35,735 nt of DNA from Sphaerospermopsis aphanizomenoides BCCUSP55 (GTDB taxonomy: Bacteria > Cyanobacteriota > Cyanobacteriia > Cyanobacteriales > Nostocaceae), in the NCBI RefSeq assembly GCF_001586785.1, contig NZ_LUFH02000064.1:1-35735 (forward strand), in the 5' to 3' direction. The position numbers and the translations under genes were made by a program. This document shows, piece by piece, positions 18,823 to 26,055 of this stretch (positions within the stretch are counted from its first letter, which is position 1; the number at the start of each line of letters is the position of its first letter). The notes below the pieces were generated by a model, which was not told where the DNA came from, ran no database searches, and saw nothing but the letters and a program-made list of their open reading frames with translations.

Positions 18823-19647
18823 ATGCGAAGGGATACTATTTTTTATAAATTGTTCAAACAATTTCCCAGTTTATTGTTTGAATTAGTAGATGAACCACCA
18901 CCAGAAGCAGATAGTTATGTATTTGAATCGGTGGAAGTAAAAGAAACAGCTTTCCGAATAGATGGGGTGTTTTTACCTCCTGCTAATGCGGTTTCTCAGG
19001 TGGTGTTTTTTGCAGAAGTGCAATTTCAGAAAGATGAAAATTTATATTTTCGCTTCTTTTCGGAATTATCGTTGTTTCTGCATCGCCATTCTATTCGTTA
19101 TGATGATTGGTATGGGGTGATCATTTTTGGTTCGCGGAGTTTAGAACCATCAAATTTAAAGATTCATCGCTCTTTGTTAGCAGGTGATCAAATTCGTCGG
19201 GTATATTTAGATGAATTGGGGGATGTACAGCAACAACCGTTGGGATTAGGTTTGATGTTGCTGACTATTAAGGAAGACACCGAAGCAATAGAAACCGCAA
19301 AGTTTTTGTTAGCTGAGGCGCGTAAACAGTCGGAAACAGAGATAATAGATTTAATCACGACGATTATTGTTTACAAGTTTACTAAACTAAGTCGCAAGGA
19401 GATTATCACCATGTTGGGATTAGATTTAGAAGAACCAAAAGCTATACGGGAAGCGAAAGAAGAAGGTAAAGAAGAGGGAGAAAAAGCGATCGCTCTGCGT
19501 TTGTTAAATCGTCGTTTGGGTAATATTCCTGATGAGTTGTTGTCGCAGGTTCAGGGTTTATCTTTAGCACAGATTGAGGATTTATGTGATGTGCTTTTAG
19601 ATTTTACCACTGTGGCAGATTTGGAAGGGTGGTTACAACAGCAATAA
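18823..19647 (+). CDS. DUF2887 / Rpn-like PD-(D/E)XK family protein
   Basis: A 274-residue protein with the cyanobacterial DUF2887 layout. It starts MRRDTIFYKLFKQFPSLLFELV, followed by FRIDGVFLPP and VVFFAEVQFQKD, which supply the D...ExQ-type residues of a PD-(D/E)XK nuclease core. A charged helix (KEEGKEEGE, about 215-222) and a C-terminal DUF4351-like tail (RLLNRRLGNIPDELLSQVQGLSLAQIEDL) follow. Relatives are linked to Rpn recombination-promoting nucleases and are abundant, variably present accessory genes. Nuclease activity is inferred from the family. It opens the accessory stretch that runs to 23.9 kb. Confidence 0.85.
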   Translation: MRRDTIFYKLFKQFPSLLFELVDEPPPEADSYVFESVEVKETAFRIDGVFLPPANAVSQVVFFAEVQFQKDENLYFRFFSELSLFLHRHSIRYDDWYGVIIFGSRSLEPSNLKIHRSLLAGDQIRRVYLDELGDVQQQPLGLGLMLLTIKEDTEAIETAKFLLAEARKQSETEIIDLITTIIVYKFTKLSRKEIITMLGLDLEEPKAIREAKEEGKEEGEKAIALRLLNRRLGNIPDELLSQVQGLSLAQIEDLCDVLLDFTTVADLEGWLQQQ

Positions 19648-19683
19648 ATTACTTCTTTTATCCTATTTGATGTCTGAATATCG

Positions 19684-19702
19684 CCACACCTAAAAGGTGT
19701 GG
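19684..19702 (+). terminator. Stem-loop after the DUF2887 gene
   Basis: A perfect 7-bp stem CCACACC / GGTGTGG with a TAAAA loop, 36 bp after the stop, followed only by TTTAG. It may be a weak terminator or a processed repeat. Confidence 0.45.
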
Positions 19703-19827
19703 TTTAGATCAATATTTGATAAAAGTGATCAAAAACTAGGAGGGATATAAATGATAAATCAATCTTTTGTTAAATGAGTGTTTCATATTTTATGATATCT
19801 TGGTTTACAACATCATTTTAAATTAAT

Positions 19828-21162
19828 ATGTCTACCGAATCAGAAGAGAATTTACTGCTACTTCAGCAGCTTGAAGAAAGTTGTCAGCGAGCAAATCTTG
19901 ACATAAAGCGCCTTAATCAAGAAGATATTAATCATGGATTTTGTCTGAAGCTGAATGCTGCTAATGATCCTATTAATATTTACATTAATCATAACCAAGC
20001 AAAATTAATACCAAAAGATGATATTTTTTTTGAAAATATCAAGAAAATTAGTGGTATGAGTGAGTTTCATGCTTATTATTCCATAGAAGATCAGTATATT
20101 GAAGCTATGATTGACTATGAAGATATGCCACAAGGACATTATTCAATTTATCAAAGATTAATTAAACCTAAAATCAACAATGAAGAAGAAAATTCAAGAA
20201 CATTTATTAACGTTAATGATGGTAATTACTCAACCCTTAAATTATCTGTTGGTTTATCTACGCCAACATTTTCAGTTTTAGCAACACTTAAAGACCCCAT
20301 TTCTCACCCTCAAATTCAAGAATATTCTACTATCCGTATAGAACAAGTAACAATTTCATCCCATGAACAGGCTTTAAAAATTTTGGAAAAAGTTGCAACT
20401 GTACTTATTTTGGAATTAAATTATTCCACGGGAGTATCAATCTATTTATCAGATCAAGGACCATATTCTAAATCACTTAGTGATTTAAAATCGGAAAGGA
20501 ACAGAGATTTAATTAAGAATAGAATTCAATCTAAGCCTACAGTAGATATTCAAAACATTTATGAGTATGAAGAAGTTCCCCTATCTTTGTACATTCACGC
20601 GCTTTCAGAAGAAAAAATGCCTGTATCACAATATTTACATTATTACCAAGTAATTGAGTGTTACTTCCCTAAATTTGTAGATAAGGAAGCATTAAGAATT
20701 ATGAAAGAAACAATTAAAAATCCATCATTTTATGAATCTCAAGCAACATTAGATAGTAACATAAATAATTTATTTGATAAAATAAAAAAGAAAATACGTG
20801 GTCAAACTGAAGAAGACTTGTTGAAATTAACTATCGAAAATTGTGTCAATGTGGAAGAGCTAAGATCATTCTTTGAAGGAAAAGAAGACAGAAGAAAGTT
20901 TTTTAAAAACTATAAGAAATGGGAGGATATAACAACTAAAGAAAGTCCTCTTACCGAAGGAGGCGATATTATAAATAAAACAGCGATTCGCATTTATGAT
21001 ATACGGAACAAAATAGTTCATACAAAAAATGATCCAACTAATCAAAAAAAATCTATTCTACCATTGTCAACAGAAGCTCAAAAACTAGGATACGACATTG
21101 AATTAGTTAAATTTATAGCTAAAAAAGTTCTCGAACATTTTAGTAAACCTTTAGAACTTTAG
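19828..21162 (+). CDS. Unrecognised protein with a C-terminal HEPN-like RX4H motif
   Basis: A 444-residue cytosolic protein, highly charged and Lys/Asn/Ile-rich, with no signal peptide or membrane segment. I do not recognise its N-terminal 260 residues. The C-terminal part is helical and contains YYQVIECYFPKF (about 272-283) and RNKIVH (residues 393-398, an RX4H motif) in the setting IYDIRNKIVHTKND. That pattern is typical of HEPN RNase-fold proteins and of uncharacterised cyanobacterial accessory proteins. A defence or stress role is a possibility only. It has its own 180-bp upstream spacer and no obvious ribosome site. It lies between the DUF2887 gene and a hic pair. Confidence 0.7.
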   Translation: MSTESEENLLLLQQLEESCQRANLDIKRLNQEDINHGFCLKLNAANDPINIYINHNQAKLIPKDDIFFENIKKISGMSEFHAYYSIEDQYIEAMIDYEDMPQGHYSIYQRLIKPKINNEEENSRTFINVNDGNYSTLKLSVGLSTPTFSVLATLKDPISHPQIQEYSTIRIEQVTISSHEQALKILEKVATVLILELNYSTGVSIYLSDQGPYSKSLSDLKSERNRDLIKNRIQSKPTVDIQNIYEYEEVPLSLYIHALSEEKMPVSQYLHYYQVIECYFPKFVDKEALRIMKETIKNPSFYESQATLDSNINNLFDKIKKKIRGQTEEDLLKLTIENCVNVEELRSFFEGKEDRRKFFKNYKKWEDITTKESPLTEGGDIINKTAIRIYDIRNKIVHTKNDPTNQKKSILPLSTEAQKLGYDIELVKFIAKKVLEHFSKPLEL

Positions 21163-21277
21163 AATGATACAACTCACCATTTCAGGTTTAAAATGTTGGT
21201 AAATATCCATAAACTTACAGTTTGCCCCCATAAGTAACCATAATATGTTACATTTGTAGTAAAAGTATAATTGTAAT

Positions 21278-21499
21278 ATGAAATCCCTGCAAGACTATAT
21301 CAACATTATTCGCCCTGATGACAATGGTACTTTCGTTGCCTATGTTCCCGCTATTCCTAGCTGTCATGCTTTGGGAACAACGCAACAGGAGGCACTAAGA
21401 AAACTACAATACGTATTTGAGATGATTTTAGAGGAGTACCAGGAGGAAGGAATACCTTTTCCTGAAGACGTTAAACTGGGGATCTTCCGGGAAAGTTAA
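21278..21499 (+). CDS. hicB: HicB-like antitoxin
   Basis: A 73-residue protein with the partial RNase H-like HicB fold: YINIIRPDDNGTFVAYVPAIPSCHALGTTQQEALRKLQ, then a helical end. It lacks an added C-terminal DNA-binding domain. HicB proteins neutralise HicA mRNA interferases. The likely partner starts 188 bp downstream, beyond a strong terminator, so the pair is not an ordinary tight operon. TATAAT at 21266-21271 lies only 6 bp before the ATG, so that match may be chance. Confidence 0.85.
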   Translation: MKSLQDYINIIRPDDNGTFVAYVPAIPSCHALGTTQQEALRKLQYVFEMILEEYQEEGIPFPEDVKLGIFRES

Positions 21500-21551
21500 C
21501 ATACTGAAAAACTATATTCTCAGTAACTATCAAACCATTATTTATAACAAA

Positions 21552-21590
21552 CTGCCAAATATATTAAGTGTTTGGCAGTATTATTTTTTG
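21552..21590 (+). terminator. Rho-independent-like terminator after hicB
   Basis: An 8-bp stem CTGCCAAA / TTTGGCAG with an 11-nt loop, followed by TATTATTTTTTG. It lies 52 bp after the hicB stop and separates hicB from hicA. Confidence 0.75.
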
Positions 21591-21687
21591 TGTTATTCTA
21601 GCTACAAAGCCTAGACAACTCCATAACCCTTCCGCAAGAAAGTCTTTCTCCCGTGCTATCTGTGTAGTCCACAATTAAGGGGAATAT

Positions 21688-21930
21688 ATGCCAGTAAAAA
21701 CACGAGAACTGGAAAGACTTGCATCTCATCTTGGCTTTGAAAGAAAACGCCAAAAAGGTGATCATGTGCGCTGGAAGCATCCAGATGGGCGAGCAACGAC
21801 AATACCAGTTTATCCTGAGATTGGTGGTTGGCTTCTTTACGAAATCCTAGCCCAGCTAGGTGCTACTAAGGAAGACTTGAACCGACATCACACAAAAGCC
21901 TGTTCAACATTCAGCCAGTTAGTGAAATAA
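21688..21930 (+). CDS. hicA: HicA-like mRNA interferase toxin
   Basis: An 80-residue protein with the double-stranded RNA-binding-like HicA fold. The catalytic His is in GDHVRWKHPDGRATTIP (about residues 24-40). The usual N-terminal RELERLASHLGFERKRQKG and the C-terminal LLYEILAQLGATKEDL helix are intact. HicA cleaves mRNA on ribosomes in studied systems. Here it follows hicB, the opposite of the common hicA-hicB order, and is separated from it by a terminator. It may therefore have its own promoter or depend on read-through. Confidence 0.88.
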   Translation: MPVKTRELERLASHLGFERKRQKGDHVRWKHPDGRATTIPVYPEIGGWLLYEILAQLGATKEDLNRHHTKACSTFSQLVK

Positions 21931-21942
21931 GGTAAGGAAAAA

Positions 21943-22090
21943 ATGGTCGCTAGTTTACAAGAATTTGATTATGGTTGGTGTTTAAAACTGAGAAGTTTAA
22001 AATATCTCAATAGCTCTTAAATAAATAACTGGATATGTCTGGGCTGACCTAGCACTGGGTAAATTTCTTGCGGTAGGTCATAAAAAATAA
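21943..22090 (+). pseudogene. Possible remnants of a degraded small gene
   Basis: Just after hicA, ATG at 21943 preceded by AAGGA opens 25 codons (MVASLQEFDYGWCLKLRS...) to a stop at 22020. In another frame, 22028-22090 reads TGYVWADLALGKFLAVGHKK then stop, which looks protein-like. The two could be pieces of one frame-disrupted gene. I do not recognise a parent. Chance is also possible. Confidence 0.2.
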
Positions 22091-22119
22091 AACCCAATTC
22101 GGTAACTGCGGATTGGGTT
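22091..22119 (+). terminator. Stem-loop AACCCAAT / ATTGGGTT
   Basis: A perfect 8-bp stem with a 13-nt loop, followed by ATTTAG. It lies between hicA and the convergent Uma2 gene, so it could end transcription from the hicA side. The T-run is weak. Confidence 0.5.
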
Positions 22120-22181
22120 ATTTAGTGTAATAGAATTTTTGAGGTTGCATAATCACTTAACATAAAATATTTTATAAATAT

Positions 22182-22212
22182 GATCCCCAACTTCTTCAAT
22201 AAGTCAGGGATC
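22182..22212. repeat. Dispersed palindrome GATCCC...GGGATC
   Basis: GATCCCCAACTTCTT paired with AAGTCAGGGATC, an imperfect hairpin of the common cyanobacterial GATCCCCGACTTCTT family. It lies 15 bp beyond the stop of the Uma2 gene. A related element is at 13758-13784. Confidence 0.65.
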
Positions 22213-22227
22213 TAATACCATCGAATA

Positions 22228-22956
22228 CTAAAAATGCTGATTTGGATCTATTCCCGCATCTCTCAATAATTGTTCTAAACGTCGGTTGCGTTGACGTTCT
22301 TCTTCTAATTGTTCTTCAAACTCTTTTTGTGTTGCTAAAATTCTCTCCTCTGGGGTTAAATATCTCTTCCCTGTTTCATCAAACCAATATAACCACTCTC
22401 TGGTAATTCCTTGATATTTTCCCTCTTCTCTCCCTATTCCTAAATTCAGTTCTGATAACCACACTGGTTCACCTTTTAATAATTCATATTCTCCATTTTC
22501 CAGTTTATAAACTTCTAACCGGGGTTTTCTTTTCCTTAAAGGATTATATATTACATAATACAAAATTCCTAATTCAGCATATTCTTGTTTCTTTTGTGTA
22601 TATTCTCCTCTTCTGGTTTGTGAGACTATTTCTAATACCATAATCGGTAGTTTTTGTTCTTCCCACAGAACATAAGATAACCGCAAATCTGAGTCAATAA
22701 TTCTCGGTACTCCGATACTCAGAAAACCATCAGGAACAATTGCAGGTTGATAGGGATCATAATAAATTCCCATATCTACCCCAAAAAACCAATCCATTTT
22801 TTCTGACCAAATTAAAGCGAGAATTGCTTCTAAAAGTCCTGGTATTAAATGTTGTAATTGATTATCCACTGGTGTGTCGTCTGAGTCTGGTAAATCTTCC
22901 GCAGAAGGTAAGCAATGTCTAGGATTATAATTTAATAACATTTGCTTCTCCAACAA
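22228..22956 (-). CDS. Uma2 family (DUF820) putative endonuclease
   Basis: A 242-residue PD-(D/E)XK-like protein of the Uma2 family, very abundant in cyanobacteria and thought to be nucleases, often transposon-associated. The core shows GIYYDP, PDGFLSIG (the conserved Asp), MVLEIVSQTRR (the Glu...Gln-type motif) and KKQEYAELGILYYVIYNP. The C-terminus is a charged coiled coil (LATQKEFEEQLEEERQRNRRLEQLLRDAGI) ending the protein as usual. The start MLEKQMLLNYN is accepted as given. Biological role is unknown. Confidence 0.88.
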   Translation of the reverse strand: MLEKQMLLNYNPRHCLPSAEDLPDSDDTPVDNQLQHLIPGLLEAILALIWSEKMDWFFGVDMGIYYDPYQPAIVPDGFLSIGVPRIIDSDLRLSYVLWEEQKLPIMVLEIVSQTRRGEYTQKKQEYAELGILYYVIYNPLRKRKPRLEVYKLENGEYELLKGEPVWLSELNLGIGREEGKYQGITREWLYWFDETGKRYLTPEERILATQKEFEEQLEEERQRNRRLEQLLRDAGIDPNQHF

Positions 22957-23003
22957 ATTCTTTAGTTTATATTATAGAAGATTTTTGATTCATGTTGTTT
23001 AGG

Positions 23004-23060
23004 AACTCATCACACCTACACCATCTTTAATTAAATGACTGTTTTGCATTTAAATAATGC
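23004..23060 (-). pseudogene. Duplicated 3'-terminal fragment of devA
   Basis: 57 bp matching the last codons of devA at 23964-24020, exactly 960 bp away. The first 37 positions differ at only two. Translated on the minus strand it reads MQNSHLIKDGVGVMS, against MEDGHLIKDGVGVMS in DevA. An in-frame TAA stands before it, and the DevA stop is replaced by TCC and then TAA. It lies just beyond the HNH gene, so it and the real devA end bracket the HNH cassette. Confidence 0.8.
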
Positions 23061-23069
23061 AAATAAACA

Positions 23070-23510
23070 CTAATTATTATTTCTCATATTCTTGGGTGGA
23101 TGCAAATTTGCACCAAACAATACACGACGTAAATTCACAACACCTGCACGATTTAAACGCAAAGCTTCAACAGTTGCTCGACCACAAGGTGTTTTACCAA
23201 TTACCTGTGTAAAATCATCACTCCATTGAAAATGCTCACTCCAAACTTGCAAACGGGGATTATACAATGCTATTTTTTCTCCTGTTTCTGGATCAATTGC
23301 CTGTGTTTTAGTATGTTTATAACTATTACACCCAAAACAACTCCAAGCAAGATTTTCTAAAATTGTTTCACCACCTGCTTGTCGGGGTTTTATATGTTCA
23401 AGAGTAAAGCTTTGTGTGGCAAATTGTTCGGAGCAATAACAATACTCACAATAACCACCCGCACGAGCAGTAACAATACTTCTAATTGATTCTGGGACTC
23501 GTTCTGACAT
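23070..23510 (-). CDS. HNH endonuclease
   Basis: A 146-residue HNH nuclease. A zinc-binding pair CEYC lies at residues 21-24, the core EHIKPRQAGG follows with the metal-binding His39, then Asn53 in LENLAWSC, and the second Cys pair CFGCN (58, 61). The C-terminal part (VEALRLNRAGVVNLRRVLFG) is the usual cyanobacterial extension. It starts 9 bp after the stop of the 23520 gene on the same strand, so the two form an operon. Such pairs are common, variably present accessory modules. Free-standing HNH proteins may be homing or defence nucleases, and this one cannot be assigned to either. Confidence 0.88.
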   Translation of the reverse strand: MSERVPESIRSIVTARAGGYCEYCYCSEQFATQSFTLEHIKPRQAGGETILENLAWSCFGCNSYKHTKTQAIDPETGEKIALYNPRLQVWSEHFQWSDDFTQVIGKTPCGRATVEALRLNRAGVVNLRRVLFGANLHPPKNMRNNN

Positions 23511-23519
23511 CAGGAAATA

Positions 23520-23912
23520 CTAAAGATTTGTAGGTAAAAACTCATTAATCAAAATTTGCAAATCAACTCCACGAATTTGAGCTAATTCAATCATTGCTGC
23601 TGCACGTTCAGCATCTTGTTGTTCAATCAGTTCAACGTACATCAGTAACTCTTGATGCTCTGTTTCTGTAATTTCTCCAGTTTCATTTTGTTGACGTAAA
23701 TAATGTAATCGCTCTTGTTGTTCAGCAGATAAACGACGTTGAATTATTTGAATTAATTCTGTTTCCCAAACTTCAGGTTTCTTTGTTTCTGATACCTGTA
23801 AAGTTTGATGAGAAAGAGATTCTAAAAATTCAACTGCTTTAACTAAAGATTCTCCCGGTAATTGTTCCAGAAGTGCTATCGCTCTTTGACGAATATCTGT
23901 GGGTATAGTCAT
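23520..23912 (-). CDS. Unknown helical partner of the HNH endonuclease
   Basis: About 130 residues, without signal peptide or membrane segment. An N-terminal antitoxin-like leader (PTDIRQRAIALLEQLPGESLVKAVEFLESL) precedes a highly charged helical region (residues 55-105, RRLSAEQQERLHYLRQQNETGEITETEHQELL). ATG at 23912 is used. GTG at 23918 has GAGG five bases upstream and is equally possible. Its tight coupling to the HNH gene suggests it binds or controls the nuclease, but this is inference. I do not recognise the family name. Confidence 0.75.
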   Translation of the reverse strand: MTIPTDIRQRAIALLEQLPGESLVKAVEFLESLSHQTLQVSETKKPEVWETELIQIIQRRLSAEQQERLHYLRQQNETGEITETEHQELLMYVELIEQQDAERAAAMIELAQIRGVDLQILINEFLPTNL

Positions 23913-23961
23913 CTTCACTCTGACCTCATTTAGATATCACTTAAATTGTAATTTAATTTCA

Positions 23962-24675
23962 TTAACTCATCACACCCACACCATCTTTAATTAAATGACC
24001 ATCTTCCATATAAATAATTCGGTCAGCAATATCTAAAATTCGATTATCATGGGTGACAAGTAAAATTGTACAACCATGCTCTTTTGCTAATTTCTGCATT
24101 AATTCTACCACATCCCGTCCCGATTGTTTATCAAGTGCTGCGGTAGGTTCATCTGCTAAAATAATCTTGGGATTACTAACTAATGCACGTGCGATCGCTA
24201 CCCTTTGTTTTTGTCCACCTGATAAATTATCTGGATAGTAATTTAGTCTTTCTCCTAAACCTACCTGTTCTAACATTTTTTGTGAACGGTTCAACATTTC
24301 TTGAGGTGGAATTTTCGGATGTACTTCTAAACCCATTCTCACATTTTGAATTGCTGTTAAACTCCCATGTAAATTATGTGCTTGGAAAATATAACCATGA
24401 TTTCTTCTTGCTTGGGTGAGTTGTTTTGCAGTTGCGTTACAAAGTTCTTTTCCTAATATTTTTAAACTTCCAGATTGAGCAGAACGCAGTCCACCTACTA
24501 ATGTTAATAAAGTGGTTTTACCTGAACCAGATGGACCAGTCATGATCACTATTTCACCTGCGTTAATGGTGAGGTTGATGTTACATAATACTTGTTTGCG
24601 GAGTTGTCCAGAACCGAAGTAATGGTCGAGATTTTGGACATCAATTACTGGTTGTAAAGAGTTTATTGTTTCCAT
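23962..24675 (-). CDS. devA: DevA-type ABC transporter ATP-binding subunit
   Basis: A 237-residue ATPase of a DevBCA/MacB-like exporter. Walker A is GPSGSGKTT (about residues 47-55), then the Q-loop in IFQAHNL, the signature LSGGQKQRV, Walker B ILADEP and the switch His in LVTHDN. In Anabaena DevBCA with TolC exports heterocyst envelope glycolipids; several paralogues exist, so this copy's cargo is uncertain. It is the last gene of devB-devC-devA. Its final 19 codons are duplicated 960 bp downstream. Confidence 0.9.
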   Translation of the reverse strand: METINSLQPVIDVQNLDHYFGSGQLRKQVLCNINLTINAGEIVIMTGPSGSGKTTLLTLVGGLRSAQSGSLKILGKELCNATAKQLTQARRNHGYIFQAHNLHGSLTAIQNVRMGLEVHPKIPPQEMLNRSQKMLEQVGLGERLNYYPDNLSGGQKQRVAIARALVSNPKIILADEPTAALDKQSGRDVVELMQKLAKEHGCTILLVTHDNRILDIADRIIYMEDGHLIKDGVGVMS

Positions 24676-24689
24676 ATTTATATTTTTTC

Positions 24690-24722
24690 CTCACGCAAAG
24701 ACGCAAAGTAAAGAAGCAAAGT
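24690..24722. repeat. Dispersed CACGCAAAGACGCAAAG repeat
   Basis: CTCACGCAAAGACGCAAAGTAAAGAAGCAAAG-type sequence between devC and devA. It is the best preserved of four related copies in the window (6433, 9561, 24690, 25989). It directly precedes the heptamer array. Confidence 0.6.
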
Positions 24723-24726
24723 TTTT

Positions 24727-24756
24727 CTGTCACCTGTCACCTGTCAACTGTCACCT
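24727..24756. repeat. Heptamer array downstream of devC
   Basis: Four CTGTCAC(C)-type units, one with an A for C change (CTGTCAA), ending three bases before the devC stop codon. It is purine-rich on the devC sense strand and sits inside the devBCA operon. Confidence 0.85.
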
Positions 24757-24759
24757 AAT

Positions 24760-25941
24760 TTAAAACATATCTGCGGGATCGGCTGATTGCAGTTTACCAG
24801 TCGCTATTGTCCCAGAAATTGTACACATAATAAAGGTGAGGATGAAAACAAATAAAGCCCTACCTAATGTCATATATATAGGTAAATTAGTGGCGTTTCT
24901 CGCTAGGTTATAAAGTCCTAAAGGTACGATAAATCCAGGAATAAAACCTAAAGCTGCTAAAATGATTGCTTCTTCAAAAATTACTCCTAACAAATATGAA
25001 TTGTTATATCCCATTGCTTTAAAAGTGGCGTATTCTTTAAGATGAGAATTTACGTCTGTGGACAAAACTTGATAAACAATAATTACACCTACAATAAAAC
25101 CCATTGATACGCCTAAACTAAAAATAAAGCCAATAGGACTTTCTTTTTTCCAAAATGCTTCTTCAAATTTGATATATTCTTCACGAGTGAGAACTTTCAC
25201 ATCTTCATTATTTTGCAGGTGTGATTTTAATGCTGCTGCTACCTGTTCTACTTCATATCCTGGTTTGATATTAATTAAACCCAAATTAATACTTCCTGCT
25301 TGTCTTCTGGGAAAGATGCGTAAAAAATTTTCATCACTAGAAACTATAGTTCCATCCGCACCAAAGGAAGCTCCTAATTTAAATAATCCACTAATATTAA
25401 TTGTCCGTTTATCTATTTCTGTGCTGACATTTTTACCAGCATCTATTTGTCGAAAAACTTGATCGTAATCGCCCCTCGCACCTCTGTCAAATAGGAAATT
25501 CTCAGGTAATTTAATTTTATCTAATTGGGCGTTGATTTCCGGTATATTTAATGCAGGTTGTTCAGGATTAAAAGCTATTGTTTGGACTGTGGTTTTGCGT
25601 TTTGTTTGGGGATTTTTCCAAGTGGCTAAACCGATATACATGGGTTCGGCTGATTTCACACCTGGTACATCAGCAGCTTGAAACAGTCTTCTGCGGGAAA
25701 AGGTAGACATATTTTGCATATTTCGGCTTTGCGGACTGATCAAAACTATGTCTGCAAGCACAGCGCGGTTTAATCTGGTGTTGCTGTCATACAAGGCATT
25801 TTGAAAGCCAAGCTGCATAAAAATCAACACATCTGCAAAAGCAATACCTGATATCGCAACTAACAAACGACTTCTATGATGGTTGAGTTGCAACCATCCC
25901 AAAGGTGTGCGTCTTTGCAATTCTTGAATAAATCCAACCAT
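24760..25941 (-). CDS. devC: DevC-type ABC transporter permease
   Basis: A 393-residue MacB/FtsX-like permease. An N-terminal membrane segment (about residues 24-46, RLLVAISGIAFADVLIFMQLGF) precedes a large extracytoplasmic domain (50-270). Three C-terminal membrane segments follow (about 272-293, 320-345, 357-380). The opening FIQELQRRTPLGWLQLNHHRSR is the hallmark of cyanobacterial DevC. It couples DevA to the periplasmic adaptor DevB. It lies 84 bp before devA; the gap holds two repeat families. Confidence 0.92.
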   Translation of the reverse strand: MVGFIQELQRRTPLGWLQLNHHRSRLLVAISGIAFADVLIFMQLGFQNALYDSNTRLNRAVLADIVLISPQSRNMQNMSTFSRRRLFQAADVPGVKSAEPMYIGLATWKNPQTKRKTTVQTIAFNPEQPALNIPEINAQLDKIKLPENFLFDRGARGDYDQVFRQIDAGKNVSTEIDKRTINISGLFKLGASFGADGTIVSSDENFLRIFPRRQAGSINLGLINIKPGYEVEQVAAALKSHLQNNEDVKVLTREEYIKFEEAFWKKESPIGFIFSLGVSMGFIVGVIIVYQVLSTDVNSHLKEYATFKAMGYNNSYLLGVIFEEAIILAALGFIPGFIVPLGLYNLARNATNLPIYMTLGRALFVFILTFIMCTISGTIATGKLQSADPADMF

Positions 25942-25988
25942 ATATAACCCCTAAATAAAACGAAATAAAACGTAAAAACTTCACCTTC

Positions 25989-26025
25989 TTCTCTTCCTCT
26001 GCGTTCTCTGCGTCTCTGCGGTTAG
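25989..26025. repeat. Dispersed TCTGCGTCTCTGCG repeat (inverted)
   Basis: TCCTCTGCGTTCTCTGCGTCTCTGCGG, an inverted, diverged relative of the GCAAAG repeat, in the 114-bp devB-devC gap. Confidence 0.5.
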
Positions 26026-26055
26026 TTAAAAAAAGTACCATTCATACAGCAAACA

